The position numbers and the translations under genes were made by a program. A stretch of DNA of 64,000 nt from Microtetraspora sp. NBRC 16547 (GTDB taxonomy: Bacteria; Actinomycetota; Actinomycetes; Streptosporangiales; Streptosporangiaceae), in contig NZ_BSSE01000018.1 in assembly GCF_030268965.1 (NCBI RefSeq), forward strand, positions 1-64,000, read 5' to 3'. Below are positions 21,630-30,208 of this stretch, piece by piece (position 1 is the stretch's first letter; every line of letters begins with the position of its first letter). Below the pieces are notes generated by a model. It was not told the origin of the DNA. It saw only the letters and a program-made list of their open reading frames with translations, and did not search any database.

Positions 21630-24600
21630 TCAATCGGGAAGCGGTAGTGGACCGCCGTGGCCGGGCAGGCCACGGTCCTCCGGGATCGTCTCCTCGACCG
21701 CACCGTCGGCGGTGATGCCCTGGCCGTGGGTCTGCTCGGCGAGGCGCTGATAGTAGGCCGAGACCGCAGCAAGCGCCTCGCGCGCCGCGTTCAGCAGCGT
21801 GGCTCCCGCCTGCTCGACGACGTCGGCCTCGTGGATCTCGAACGCCCGGATTCCTTCCAGCACAGCAGTTTTCAGGTCGCGCAGCAGTTGGACGTCGACG
21901 TGCGCGTAGATGCGGCACAGCGCCGTGACCCGCCGGAAGTCGTCCCCGGCGAGCAGTAGCCCCTTAACGGCGGATACGGAATGCCGGACCAGCCCGACAT
22001 CCGACCGCGCGGACATGGCGGCGAGATCGGTGTCGAAGGACCGGATGTCCAGGTGCGGGTCGCAGAAGCCGACGGTGAATTGCCACAGGGTGCGCAGGTC
22101 CTCGTGCACCAGCCCGTCCAGATAGCTGACCAGGAACCGCCGATGCGCCTCGAGGACGTACTGCGCCTTGAAGGGCGTCAGCTCCCGGGGATCTTCGCCC
22201 AACGTGGTGACCGACGTGGTGAATCCGTAGTCGGCGGACAACGCGTTTTCCATGCCGACCAGCAGGTACACGAACCGTACCCAGGTCCGGAACAGTTCTT
22301 CCAGCGGCAGCGCGTGCAGACCGTCCTCGGTGAGCACCACGCCCCACCGGTCGCCGAACTGCAGCCGGCGCAGATGGCCGATCTGGTACATCGCGAGTTG
22401 GGCGTCGATCTCGGCCTGCGCGTGATGCAGCACTTTTCGATACGCCGCGGTCGCGTCGAGCCCGACGTGGTTGCGGATGATGTGCGGCCCGCCGATGTGC
22501 AGGTGCAGGAATTCGCTGACGTCGAACACCGCGCCGCCGATCGCCATCCAGTAGCCCGCGTCGGAGGTGTTGCGCTGCGCCAGATCCGACACCTCGAAGC
22601 GGGGACCTTGCTGGGCGTGGCCCAGATAGGTGGTGAAGACGTCCTGGCCCAGACGTCCGTCGGCCACCAGTCGGCGGAGGAATTCGCGGCCGTCGCCGGG
22701 CACGATGTCGGTCAATGCCTGGAGAACGGAGACGGCGAACCGTGCGCTGCCGCACACGTACACGAATGCGCCGCGACCGCCGTCGTCGGTGGACCGCAAC
22801 AGCTCCCAGAGTGCGTCCGCCTCGGCGCGGATCACGTCGTCCACCCGGCGCCGCTGTCCGGCTTGGACGACGTGGCGCCGGCCGTCGAATCCGATCGCGT
22901 GATCGGCGCGGGAGAACGCGACGGAGAGTTTCAGCCGGCCCGCGGCCGCCGCCGCGGCCACGTCCGTGTGGTCGACGAAATCCTCCGGGGTACGGATCCC
23001 CAGGTAGAGCCGATTCTCGCCCGACCCGGTGCGCGCGGCAACGAACCCCAGGAACGGGGCGACCCCGGAACCGGCCGCGAACATGACGACGGGCCGGGCA
23101 GGATCGGCCGGCAGCCGGAACCGGGGCGTGGAGACGATCTGCAGCGACAGCCGGTGCCGACCCTCGACGCTCGCCCGGCGCAGGAAATGCGATGCCGTGC
23201 CCTGCCGTTCCCGGGGGTACGACCACGGCGTCCGGGCGGAGGTGTAGTCGAGGCCGGCGACCACCAGCTGCAGCGTGGTGGCCGGTTGGCCGGGCGGCGG
23301 TGCTGAGGCGATTGAATAAAGCCGGAACGGCTCGGGCGGAATCACCGCGCAGAACGCGTCGTCCTCGCCTGGATCGGCCTTCCACAGCCGGGTGACGTCA
23401 TATCCGCCCGCGTACAAGAGGTTCAGGACGTCCCACAGCTCCCACTGGTCCTCCATGCGGGCGTCCACCACCCGCTGCCACGGGCCCACGGCTGTCAGTT
23501 TCACCAGCCGTTTCGCCACCTCCCGTCCGATCGGCCGGAGCCGGGCGAAGCGCAGCAATGTCCGCAGCGGCAGCACGTCGACCTCGCCGTAGCCTGCCCG
23601 GCAGGCCACCGCCGCTCGCCACTTCGGGGTGAGCCGCACCAGCTCGTCGCCGGTCGCCTGCAGGGCGGCGACGGTGCGGCGCACCAACTCGTCGTCGTTC
23701 TCGGCCAGCACGCCAACCCGGTCACCGGGCAAGTGGTGCACGCCCTGCCCGGTGACGTCGATCTCCAGATAACAGGTCCAGGCGCCGGACTCTCCGGTGA
23801 CGACACGGCCCCGACGTGCGGTCCCGAACACCACCGGCGGACCCACCGATGGGCGGCGCTCATCGCGGACGACGGCCAGCTGGTCGTCCACCTTGTCCCA
23901 GGTCCGGTCCTTGAACAGTCCGGTGAACCGGGCGCCGGTCGTCACCTGCCGGCCGACCTTGAACGCCACCTCCAGGAAGCCGTACGCCTTGATGCGGTGC
24001 AGGCCCATCCAGCCGCGGTCGCCCACGTAGGCGTCGAGCATGGCGTTGTAGATGCCGCGCAAGGTGCTGTTGCGGGTGTCCTCGACGTACTGGCGCACCG
24101 ACACCTCGCGCAACGCGGCCACCAGCTCCTGCCAGTGCCGCGGGAAAAAACCGGCAAGGTAGACGCTCTGTTGTCCGACCAGCGACCCGTAGTCCCGGCG
24201 CTCGAGAAACGCGTCCAGCGCGTGGATCTGCGGTTGCGCGGTGCCGCTCGGGCTGGGTGCGCCGTCGAAGATCGGGACGCCCGCGGTGCCGACCGTCTTG
24301 GCCCACAGCACCTGGTCGAGCGGATGCCGGGCGCGGGGGTTGGGATCGATCTGCGGATAAATGGCCTGGGTGACGTGCTGCAGCCGGTCGAGGATCACCA
24401 GTAACGCGCTCTCCAAGGCGGCCGGATCGTCCGCGACAACGGCCTCCTGAGCATCCAGCATGGCGCCCAGCACGGGCGTGATCCCCATCGCGAATTCGGT
24501 GGTGGCCAGGTAGAACACCCGCTCCGCCGCGTTGTTCCAGGTCGGCACGAGCAGGTCCATGTTGTCCAGCGCCCGCGGCCCGGCGGGATCGCGCAGCCGC

Positions 24601-25391
24601 CAGTTGTAGAAGAACAGATCGATGTAGGAGACGGCCGGGATCTTCTTGCCCAGTCGGCGCGAGACCGTGGTCCACGGTCGCAGCAGCGACTCGGGCAGAG
24701 CGGTCGGCGGATCGATCGCCATGTACTGATAGGCGTGGGCGAAAACGCCGAGCAACGTCGAGGCGCGCAACAGGTATCGGTCGGGCAACGCCTCGGGCCG
24801 GGCGTCGAGCACCGGCATCGCGTCGAACGCCCGGCGCAGCGACAGCCGACGGAACAGGTCGGGGAGCCGGTCGGTCATCTCGTCCCAGGCTCGGTGCGAT
24901 TCCGGGAAGGCCAGCAGCGGCGGCTCGGCCGGCAGAAATCCGTGCGCAAGCGACAGGAATCCGTCGAGTTCGTGCCCGACCCGCCGGTTGTGCGCCTCGG
25001 CGGCCTCCACCACGCGTCGTGCGGCGACGCGCGGCGGCGCAACCGGCCGCAGCACGGTCATCTGGCCCGGATCGACGAGCGCCGTCACCTCCGGGTCGAG
25101 GAACGTCCACGTCAGCTCGTATCGGCCGATGCGTATTCGATCCCCGGGGACCAGCACCTGGCGCGTCACGCGCGTGTCGTTCACGTAGGTTCCGTTGGAG
25201 CTGCCGAGATCGGTGAGCACCAGCTGGTTGTCGACGACCTCCAGCCGCGCGTGGCGCCGGGAGACGGTGCCGTCGTCCAGCACCACCGCCGCCGCACCGC
25301 TGTCCCGGCCGAGAGTGGCCGGCAGCGCGCACACCCGCTCGCTGGCCTCGCGGGTGTGCCGATCGGTGAGGATCAGCCGGAGCTCAGGAAT
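21630..25391 (-). CDS. FHA - IDO/PrnB-like heme - FAD/NADPH reductase - cytochrome b5 fusion protein
   Basis: About 1253 residues, counted from a proposed ATT start. An FHA domain (about 1-97; SRRHARLEV, LGSSNGTYVN) leads to an indoleamine-2,3-dioxygenase/PrnB-like heme domain (about 120-510; VSYIDLFFYNWRL, GGS-type QQSVYLAGFF, likely heme His in WMGLHRIKAYG). A cytochrome P450 reductase-like FNR module without the FMN domain follows (about 515-920; RLYSIAS, AAGSGVAPFLGF, VYVCGSARF). A cytochrome b5-like domain (about 925-1005) has HIGG and LHH as axial His candidates. A helical C-terminal domain of unknown type ends it. NADPH electrons could pass FAD to b5 to heme within one chain. The CBS gene overlaps upstream. 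Confidence 0.8.
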   Translation of the reverse strand: MPELRLILTDRHTREASERVCALPATLGRDSGAAAVVLDDGTVSRRHARLEVVDNQLVLTDLGSSNGTYVNDTRVTRQVLVPGDRIRIGRYELTWTFLDPEVTALVDPGQMTVLRPVAPPRVAARRVVEAAEAHNRRVGHELDGFLSLAHGFLPAEPPLLAFPESHRAWDEMTDRLPDLFRRLSLRRAFDAMPVLDARPEALPDRYLLRASTLLGVFAHAYQYMAIDPPTALPESLLRPWTTVSRRLGKKIPAVSYIDLFFYNWRLRDPAGPRALDNMDLLVPTWNNAAERVFYLATTEFAMGITPVLGAMLDAQEAVVADDPAALESALLVILDRLQHVTQAIYPQIDPNPRARHPLDQVLWAKTVGTAGVPIFDGAPSPSGTAQPQIHALDAFLERRDYGSLVGQQSVYLAGFFPRHWQELVAALREVSVRQYVEDTRNSTLRGIYNAMLDAYVGDRGWMGLHRIKAYGFLEVAFKVGRQVTTGARFTGLFKDRTWDKVDDQLAVVRDERRPSVGPPVVFGTARRGRVVTGESGAWTCYLEIDVTGQGVHHLPGDRVGVLAENDDELVRRTVAALQATGDELVRLTPKWRAAVACRAGYGEVDVLPLRTLLRFARLRPIGREVAKRLVKLTAVGPWQRVVDARMEDQWELWDVLNLLYAGGYDVTRLWKADPGEDDAFCAVIPPEPFRLYSIASAPPPGQPATTLQLVVAGLDYTSARTPWSYPRERQGTASHFLRRASVEGRHRLSLQIVSTPRFRLPADPARPVVMFAAGSGVAPFLGFVAARTGSGENRLYLGIRTPEDFVDHTDVAAAAAAGRLKLSVAFSRADHAIGFDGRRHVVQAGQRRRVDDVIRAEADALWELLRSTDDGGRGAFVYVCGSARFAVSVLQALTDIVPGDGREFLRRLVADGRLGQDVFTTYLGHAQQGPRFEVSDLAQRNTSDAGYWMAIGGAVFDVSEFLHLHIGGPHIIRNHVGLDATAAYRKVLHHAQAEIDAQLAMYQIGHLRRLQFGDRWGVVLTEDGLHALPLEELFRTWVRFVYLLVGMENALSADYGFTTSVTTLGEDPRELTPFKAQYVLEAHRRFLVSYLDGLVHEDLRTLWQFTVGFCDPHLDIRSFDTDLAAMSARSDVGLVRHSVSAVKGLLLAGDDFRRVTALCRIYAHVDVQLLRDLKTAVLEGIRAFEIHEADVVEQAGATLLNAAREALAAVSAYYQRLAEQTHGQGITADGAVEETIPEDRGLPGHGGPLPLPD

Positions 25392-25827
25392 GGTAGATCA
25401 CCGCCCGGCACAGATCCGCCCGGGACAGTGTGCCCACGAGGGTCCCATCGTCGACCACGGGAAGCCTTCGGATCCCACGGTCGATCATCACGATCGCCGC
25501 CCGGGCGAGTTCGTCGACCGATCGGACCGTCACCGCGTCGCGCACGACGAGGGGGTCGATGACGCGGTCGGCGAGGGCGCGGCCCCGCTCCAGGAAAACC
25601 TGGAACGCGTCGGCGAGCGTGCCGCCGGCGGCGGTCACGTCGTCGAAGCCGGGCAGCATGGCCCGCACCAGGTCCTCCTCGGACAGTGACCCGACGAACC
25701 GGCCGTCGTGGTCCAGGACCATCAACTGGCCGACCTCCGACACGCTGACCACCTCGGCCGCCCGCCGGATGGTCGCGCCGAGCCGTATGTAGGCCGGGAA
25801 CGCCGTCATGACATCGCTGACGAGCAC
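25384..25827 (-). CDS. Two-CBS-domain protein
   Basis: 147 residues. Two CBS motifs are seen: SDVMTAFPAYIRLGATIRRA with LMVLDHDGRFVGSLSEEDLV, then VRDAVTVRSVDELARAAIVM with RLPVVDDGTLVGTLSRADLC. Such pairs bind adenylates and act as energy or redox-state sensors. The GTG at 25827 follows GGGAGG. The stop overlaps the start of the large FHA/heme fusion by 8 bp, so the two are cotranslated. It may gate that enzyme according to nucleotide levels; this is inference from linkage. Confidence 0.85.
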   Translation of the reverse strand: MLVSDVMTAFPAYIRLGATIRRAAEVVSVSEVGQLMVLDHDGRFVGSLSEEDLVRAMLPGFDDVTAAGGTLADAFQVFLERGRALADRVIDPLVVRDAVTVRSVDELARAAIVMIDRGIRRLPVVDDGTLVGTLSRADLCRAVIYHS

Positions 25828-26013
25828 GCCACCTCCCAGGTCCGCCCCGCGGTCGTCCCGCACAATCGGTTACCTGGCCACTCATCCGAAACAATCACCC
25901 GCGAGTATAAATAATCACAAATGCGGTGTACATACACCCGGACGCGGTCGGCACGTACGTCGGGGTGACCACGGCGGCGTACGGCACCAGGCCGGTGCGG
26001 CTACTGATCGCCG

Positions 26014-26352
26014 GTGGCCGGGGACATCGGGGGCGGCACGGAGGAGGACACATTCTCCCTCGTGCTGCACGACACCCCGACTGACCTGGCCGCCGAGTTC
26101 GTAGCCGGGCACCAGCGGCACCAGGCGCCTACCCCATTCGGCAAGCCGTGGCCGCTTGCCTCCTGGCCGGATGTGCCGACCAGGTTCCTGCTGGCCGCCG
26201 ACGACCGCTTCTTCCCGGCCGAGTTCATACGCGGGATCGTCGCCGAGCGTCTCGGTTTCCAACCGGACGAAATGCCTGGTGATCACTGCCCGATGCTCGG
26301 CCACCCGAAGGAACTGGCCAACCGCCTTGAGGCGTACCGCACCAGGCTCTGA
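26014..26352 (+). pseudogene. C-terminal part of an alpha/beta hydrolase
   Basis: The frame ends in WPDVPTRFLLAADDRFFPAE and then ERLGFQPDEMPGDHCPMLGH, followed by PKELANRLEAYR. This holds the acid and the catalytic His of small alpha/beta hydrolases related to EstA-like esterases. The nucleophile elbow G-x-S-x-G and the N-terminal half are absent upstream. No Shine-Dalgarno precedes it. It is a 5'-truncated relic. Confidence 0.7.
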
Positions 26353-26433
26353 CCAACCTGGTCGGCGAAGCCGAGGTCGGCGACCGCCACCCCCGGGCGA
26401 CGGCCAAGCCGGTGAACCGGGCCGCCGCCCTTC

Positions 26434-27246
26434 TCAGCGCTGCAGGGAGGTGAAGAGCGTGACCCACTGGTCGGGATGGACGAACGCCACCACCGTGTCA
26501 CGGGCGAGGCCCGCTCGGTCGAAGGCCGCGTCCACCCCGCCGTAGTGCCGGTTGAGCGAGGCGTACAGTGAGCCGCCGACACCGGAAAAGCCCAGCTCCA
26601 CCAGTTCCTGCCACGCGCCGCCGTCGTCGACGAGCGGCTCGGGCCGTCGCTCGATCCGCAGCATCGCGGAGTCGACGGAAGGAACCGGCCTGAAACTCTC
26701 CCTGCCGATCCTGCCCAGCAGCTCCCACGAGAACCACGGCCAGCTCTCCACCGTCACCAGGCTCCACCTGCCGAAGTCGCCGCTGCGCTTGCGGGCGTAC
26801 TCCAACTGGGTGACCAAGGTGGCGGACGTCAACTGCGGCGCCCGCAGGCACCAGTCGACGATCTCGGAGGTGATCGAGTACGGGATGTTGCCCACGACCG
26901 CGAACGGCTCGCTCGGCGGCCGCATCGCAGTGAAGTCGCCCTTGACGATCTTCAGCTTGGTCCTGGCCCTGAGCTTGGCCACCAGCAGCGGGTCCACCTC
27001 GTAGCCCACGACCTCGGCACCCGCCCTGTCCAGCGCCATCGTGAGCACTCCCTCGCCGGCGCCGGGCTCGAGCACAAGACCGCTCGGCCGTGCCCTCTCG
27101 ACCAGCAGCTTTACGGCATGCCGATCGACCAGGAAGTTCTGCGAGAGCTCACGCCGCGCCCGATCTCTGGGCGTGCGACCGCCACCGCTGTTCCTGGCCT
27201 TCTTCTGGGTGTGCGAATAATTTCCGTGCGCGAAGTTCTGCGCCAC
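26434..27246 (-). CDS. erm: Erm-type 23S rRNA (adenine-N6)-methyltransferase
   Basis: 270 residues of the KsgA/Erm family. Motif I is EPGAGEGVLTMAL (60-72), the acidic motif II is GYEVDPLL and the catalytic motif IV is GNIPYSITS (N120). The N-terminus RARRELSQNFLVDRHAVKLL is the Erm signature, unlike KsgA. Erm enzymes methylate A2058 and give macrolide-lincosamide-streptogramin B resistance. The GTG at 27246 follows GAAAGGG. Two hairpins lie in the leader, as in attenuated erm genes. A closely related non-resistance methyltransferase cannot be excluded. Confidence 0.85.
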   Translation of the reverse strand: MAQNFAHGNYSHTQKKARNSGGGRTPRDRARRELSQNFLVDRHAVKLLVERARPSGLVLEPGAGEGVLTMALDRAGAEVVGYEVDPLLVAKLRARTKLKIVKGDFTAMRPPSEPFAVVGNIPYSITSEIVDWCLRAPQLTSATLVTQLEYARKRSGDFGRWSLVTVESWPWFSWELLGRIGRESFRPVPSVDSAMLRIERRPEPLVDDGGAWQELVELGFSGVGGSLYASLNRHYGGVDAAFDRAGLARDTVVAFVHPDQWVTLFTSLQR

Positions 27247-27267
27247 AGCAAAAGCCCTTTCGGGTCC

Positions 27268-27325
27268 TCGAGATGAACGGGATCTCGACGGGCCCTGGGC
27301 TCGCGTCCTGCGAAGCTAGCGAGCC
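27268..27325 (-). promoter_or_regulatory. Two-hairpin leader of the erm gene
   Basis: TCGAGAT/ATCTCGA (27268-27274 with 27282-27288, 7-nt loop) and GGCTCGC/GCGAGCC (27298-27304 with 27319-27325) lie 20-80 nt before the erm start. The first stem can be extended by GGGTCC/GGGCCC with one bulge. Inducible erm genes use such structures for translational attenuation. I cannot identify a leader peptide with confidence. Confidence 0.45.
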
Positions 27326-27358
27326 AGAGCCCGGCCGCTGCGCAGACGCATGAAACAT

Positions 27359-27847
27359 GTGCAGTACATGCGATCACGCTATGAGGGATCAGCTGAGGGT
27401 GCAATGCATTTTCCGCAGAGATCGTCACGCCGGCGGGAGCAGGCAACGGTCACGGCCATGTGCCTCCGGCGGGGGCCTCGGCTCCGGGGTGAGCCCGTCC
27501 GGTCTGCGCCCTGCCCCCGACGAGGACCGAGCCCTGACACCATGGCCACGCGGACGGCCCGTCAGGCGTCTCGGCCGGGCACCCGGCTCACCTCGCCGGC
27601 CCGTCCCGGTTCTCGACGTGGAGAAGCAGGCGCTTGAGCAGCTCGGCGAGCCGGTTGAGCCGGCCTCCTCGCACATGTCCGGCCGCGGCCCGACCTCAGT
27701 CGATTTCAATGTGTAGTTGACTGATTACAGGGTAATAGTTGGCGCGGCAGGTCATTGTGGTAGGTGCGGCATGGTTTCCCATTGCGCGCTTTTGAGGATT
27801 CGGCGAACGACGGGAGCGGTGATGTCCTCCTCCTTAGGGCGGGCGGT
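27359..27847. other. Intergenic, no intact gene recognised
   Basis: This stretch holds the erm promoter region and the approach to the prenyltransferase gene. A minus-strand stretch near 27600-27660 reads RLNRLAELLKRLLLHVENRD, possibly a scrap of a coding helix, without start or domain. No other feature is supported. Confidence 0.4.
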
Positions 27848-28573
27848 GTGAGAGGCCTGCCTCATCATGTGGCGTGCGTCATGGACGGGAACGGCCGGTG
27901 GGCCGCACAGCGGTCGCTGCCCCGCACCGCGGGCCATCAGGCGGCCGAGGCCGCCGTGATCGATGTCATCGAGGCGGCCCACACGGCCGGCGTTCAGTGG
28001 TTGAGCCTGTATGCCTTCTCCACCGAGAACTGGCGGCGCCCGGCCGCCGAGGTCGACGTCCTGCTGCGGCTGGTGCGGCGCGCCATCCGGAAACACGCCC
28101 TGACACTGCACACGCGCGGGATCCGATGCCGTTTCCTGGGTGTCACCGACCCCCGGATCCCGCTGCCGCTGGCCCGAGACATCGCTGACTTGATGGCGCT
28201 GACCCGCGACAACCGCCGGATGACATTGACGGTGGCGTTCGATCACGGCGGACGCCGCGACATCGTCGAGGCCGCCCGGTCGCTGATCCGCGACGGAGTG
28301 CCGCCCGAGCAGGTCACCGAGGAGAGTTTCGCCCGTTATCTGCCCCACCCCGACATGCCGGAGGTGGACCTGGTCATCCGCACCTCCGGGGAACAGCGGA
28401 TCTCCAACTTCATGCTCTGGCAGGTGGCCTACGCCGAATGGATCTTCCCCCGGGTGCTGTGGCCGGACTTCCGCGCCGAGCACTTTTGGGAATGCCTGGA
28501 CGACTACCGACGGCGGGACCGCCGGTTCGGCGGCGTACAGGTACCGACCGCGACCGGAAAGGGACTTTGTTGA
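27848..28573 (+). CDS. cis-Prenyltransferase (isoprenyl transferase, UppS family)
   Basis: 241 residues. VACVMDGNGRWAAQR carries the catalytic Asp (D13). LYAFSTENWRRPAAEV, DLVIRTSGEQRISNFMLWQ and YAEWIFPRVLWPDF are the other diagnostic blocks. It condenses IPP units in cis to make polyprenyl diphosphate. The protein is typical in core but lacks the basic N-terminal extension. The GTG at 27848 is chosen because it precedes the conserved core; the Shine-Dalgarno is weak. Housekeeping uppS usually lies elsewhere, so this is probably a paralogue. It runs in the same direction as the oxygenase-like gene 49 bp on. Confidence 0.88.
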   Translation: MRGLPHHVACVMDGNGRWAAQRSLPRTAGHQAAEAAVIDVIEAAHTAGVQWLSLYAFSTENWRRPAAEVDVLLRLVRRAIRKHALTLHTRGIRCRFLGVTDPRIPLPLARDIADLMALTRDNRRMTLTVAFDHGGRRDIVEAARSLIRDGVPPEQVTEESFARYLPHPDMPEVDLVIRTSGEQRISNFMLWQVAYAEWIFPRVLWPDFRAEHFWECLDDYRRRDRRFGGVQVPTATGKGLC

Positions 28574-28597
28574 CTTACTCCCCAGGGCTGAAGCCCG
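28569..28597. repeat. Solo IS605-type right-end hairpin
   Basis: TTGACTTACTCCCCAGGGCT closely resembles the right-end approach of the full IS605 element (TTGAC then CTCCCCAG). A CCAGGGC-TGAA-GCCCGGG hairpin follows. Only this tip is present, with no tnpA or tnpB. The TTGAC overlaps the stop codon of the prenyltransferase. It may be an IS scar or a small terminator. Confidence 0.5.
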
Positions 28598-28622
28598 GGC
28601 TCTCCACACTCAAGGAGATTCG

Positions 28623-30104
28623 ATGAGCGACGCCGCGCCCGCTGGGACCGACGACGGCAGCACGCCCGCGGACCCCGCCGATCCGCTCGGCCCGGGATCG
28701 ATGCTCTACCAGTTGGCCCACCAGACGCGCTGGGGGCTGGTGGCGACCCGGGCCATCGTCCTGGAGGCCGCGCATCCGCAGATCGGCGCGGCGTTGATCA
28801 CCAACTCGACCTTCGTCGCACATCCCTGGCGGCGGCTGCGCAACACCGTGTTCAGCACACAGCGGATGGTCGACCCCGACGAGCGGGTGCGACAGCGGGA
28901 GGCGGCCCGGCTCAACCGCCTGCACACGCGCATCACCGGCACCGACGCCGAGGGCCGCCCGTTCAACGCGGCAGATCCCGAGGCGCGCGCCTGGGTGGTG
29001 GCGACGATGTTCGAGTCCACGGTCGTGATGTGCCGGCTGAGCGGCGAGTCCCTCGATGGCCCGGCCTTGGACCGGCTCTACTCCGAGTTCCGGGCGCTCC
29101 TCGCCATGATGGACCCCGACGGAGGGCAGCTTCCGCCCACGCTGCGGGAGTTCTGGCGCTATTACGAATTCATGATCGAGGAGCGGCTGGAGAACACCGA
29201 AGCGGTTCACATCATCCTCGACCGCCTGTTCGCGCAGGTACCCGCTCCTCCTCTGCTACGCGACCGTCCGGCCGTGTGGGCGGCGGGCAGGGCGCTCGCC
29301 GGCCCCGTGGCCACCGCGATCACCGTGGCGTCGCTGCCCGAGCCTCTTCGCGCACGGCTGGGGCTTCCCGAGCTGCCGGGCACACGCACGTTGATTCACA
29401 CCGCCTACCTGTCCACAAGGCTCGCGACGCAACTGCTGCCGGAGGCGTGGACACGGCTGGACACGGTCATGACCATGCTCGACCCGACGTACGCTCCTCC
29501 GTCGGGCGGCGACGCCCTGGCAGGGCTGCGCCGCGGCGCGGCGAAGGCAGGGGCGCTTCTCCGCCTCCTCACGCCCGTCCCGAGGACGGCCGCCACCGAC
29601 GACTCGACGCTACGGTCGGCCTCTCGGTTCTTCTCCGAGGTCCTGGACCAGACCGGCAACGGCTACCTCGACTGGCCCGACCTCGCCGCGATGGCCCGGG
29701 AAATCGCCACCCGTCTCGACCTGGACACCCAGGACGAGGACCGCCTGTTCACCGCCTTCGCCGACTGGTGGCGAGAGCTGCAGACAGAGCTGGACACCGA
29801 CGGCGACGGGCGCATCACCGGCCACGAGTACGCCGCGGCGACCGCCGCCATGACCAGCTCCGCCCTCATCAGGGTCGCCGAGGTCCTGTTCGACGTCACC
29901 GATACGGACGGCAACGAGATCATCGACGCGCGGGAGTACCGGGTTCTCTTCCGCACAGCGTTCGATCACGACCCGGGCGACAGCGGCGATGCCGACGACG
30001 GTGACGAGCAGCTGACCCGTGCCGAGTTCGTCCGCCGATTCCTGACCTTCATGGCCGGTCGCCGGCACTCGGACGCCTACGACCGGCTGTTCGCCCAATC
30101 CTGA
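28623..30104 (+). CDS. MpaB/DUF2236-type oxygenase domain fused to EF-hands
   Basis: 493 residues. The first 320 match the DUF2236/MpaB family (YQLAHQTRWGLVATRAIVLE, AAHPQIGAALITNSTFVAH, ARAWVVATMFESTV), the superfamily that includes latex-clearing rubber oxygenases with b-type heme. The last 170 hold three clear EF-hand loops: DQTGNGYLDWPD, DTDGDGRITGHE and DTDGNEIIDARE, plus a degenerate fourth. Calcium may control activity. The ATG at 28623 follows AAGGAG. It follows a cis-prenyltransferase gene, so a polyprenyl substrate is plausible. A 16-bp terminator closes the unit. Confidence 0.85.
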   Translation: MSDAAPAGTDDGSTPADPADPLGPGSMLYQLAHQTRWGLVATRAIVLEAAHPQIGAALITNSTFVAHPWRRLRNTVFSTQRMVDPDERVRQREAARLNRLHTRITGTDAEGRPFNAADPEARAWVVATMFESTVVMCRLSGESLDGPALDRLYSEFRALLAMMDPDGGQLPPTLREFWRYYEFMIEERLENTEAVHIILDRLFAQVPAPPLLRDRPAVWAAGRALAGPVATAITVASLPEPLRARLGLPELPGTRTLIHTAYLSTRLATQLLPEAWTRLDTVMTMLDPTYAPPSGGDALAGLRRGAAKAGALLRLLTPVPRTAATDDSTLRSASRFFSEVLDQTGNGYLDWPDLAAMAREIATRLDLDTQDEDRLFTAFADWWRELQTELDTDGDGRITGHEYAAATAAMTSSALIRVAEVLFDVTDTDGNEIIDAREYRVLFRTAFDHDPGDSGDADDGDEQLTRAEFVRRFLTFMAGRRHSDAYDRLFAQS

Positions 30105-30116
30105 CCGCGCCGAATG

Positions 30117-30153
30117 CGAAGAAGGGCCCGGCTGGTTGCCGGGCCCTTCTTCG
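30117..30153. terminator. Bidirectional terminator
   Basis: A perfect 16-bp stem, CGAAGAAGGGCCCGGC against GCCGGGCCCTTCTTCG, encloses a TGGTT loop. It stands between the convergent oxygenase and protease-like genes and ends in a T-rich arm on one side and an A-rich arm on the other, so it can serve both strands. Confidence 0.85.
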
Positions 30154-30208
30154 TTGTGCTGGGGTGAGCCGGGGAGTTGACCCCGGCTCAGGATCGCGCG
30201 AGCGAGGC

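Noticed and set aside
27149-27358. Frame overlapping the erm start as leader peptide
   Set aside because: It is 69 codons long, out of frame with erm and not like known macrolide leader peptides.
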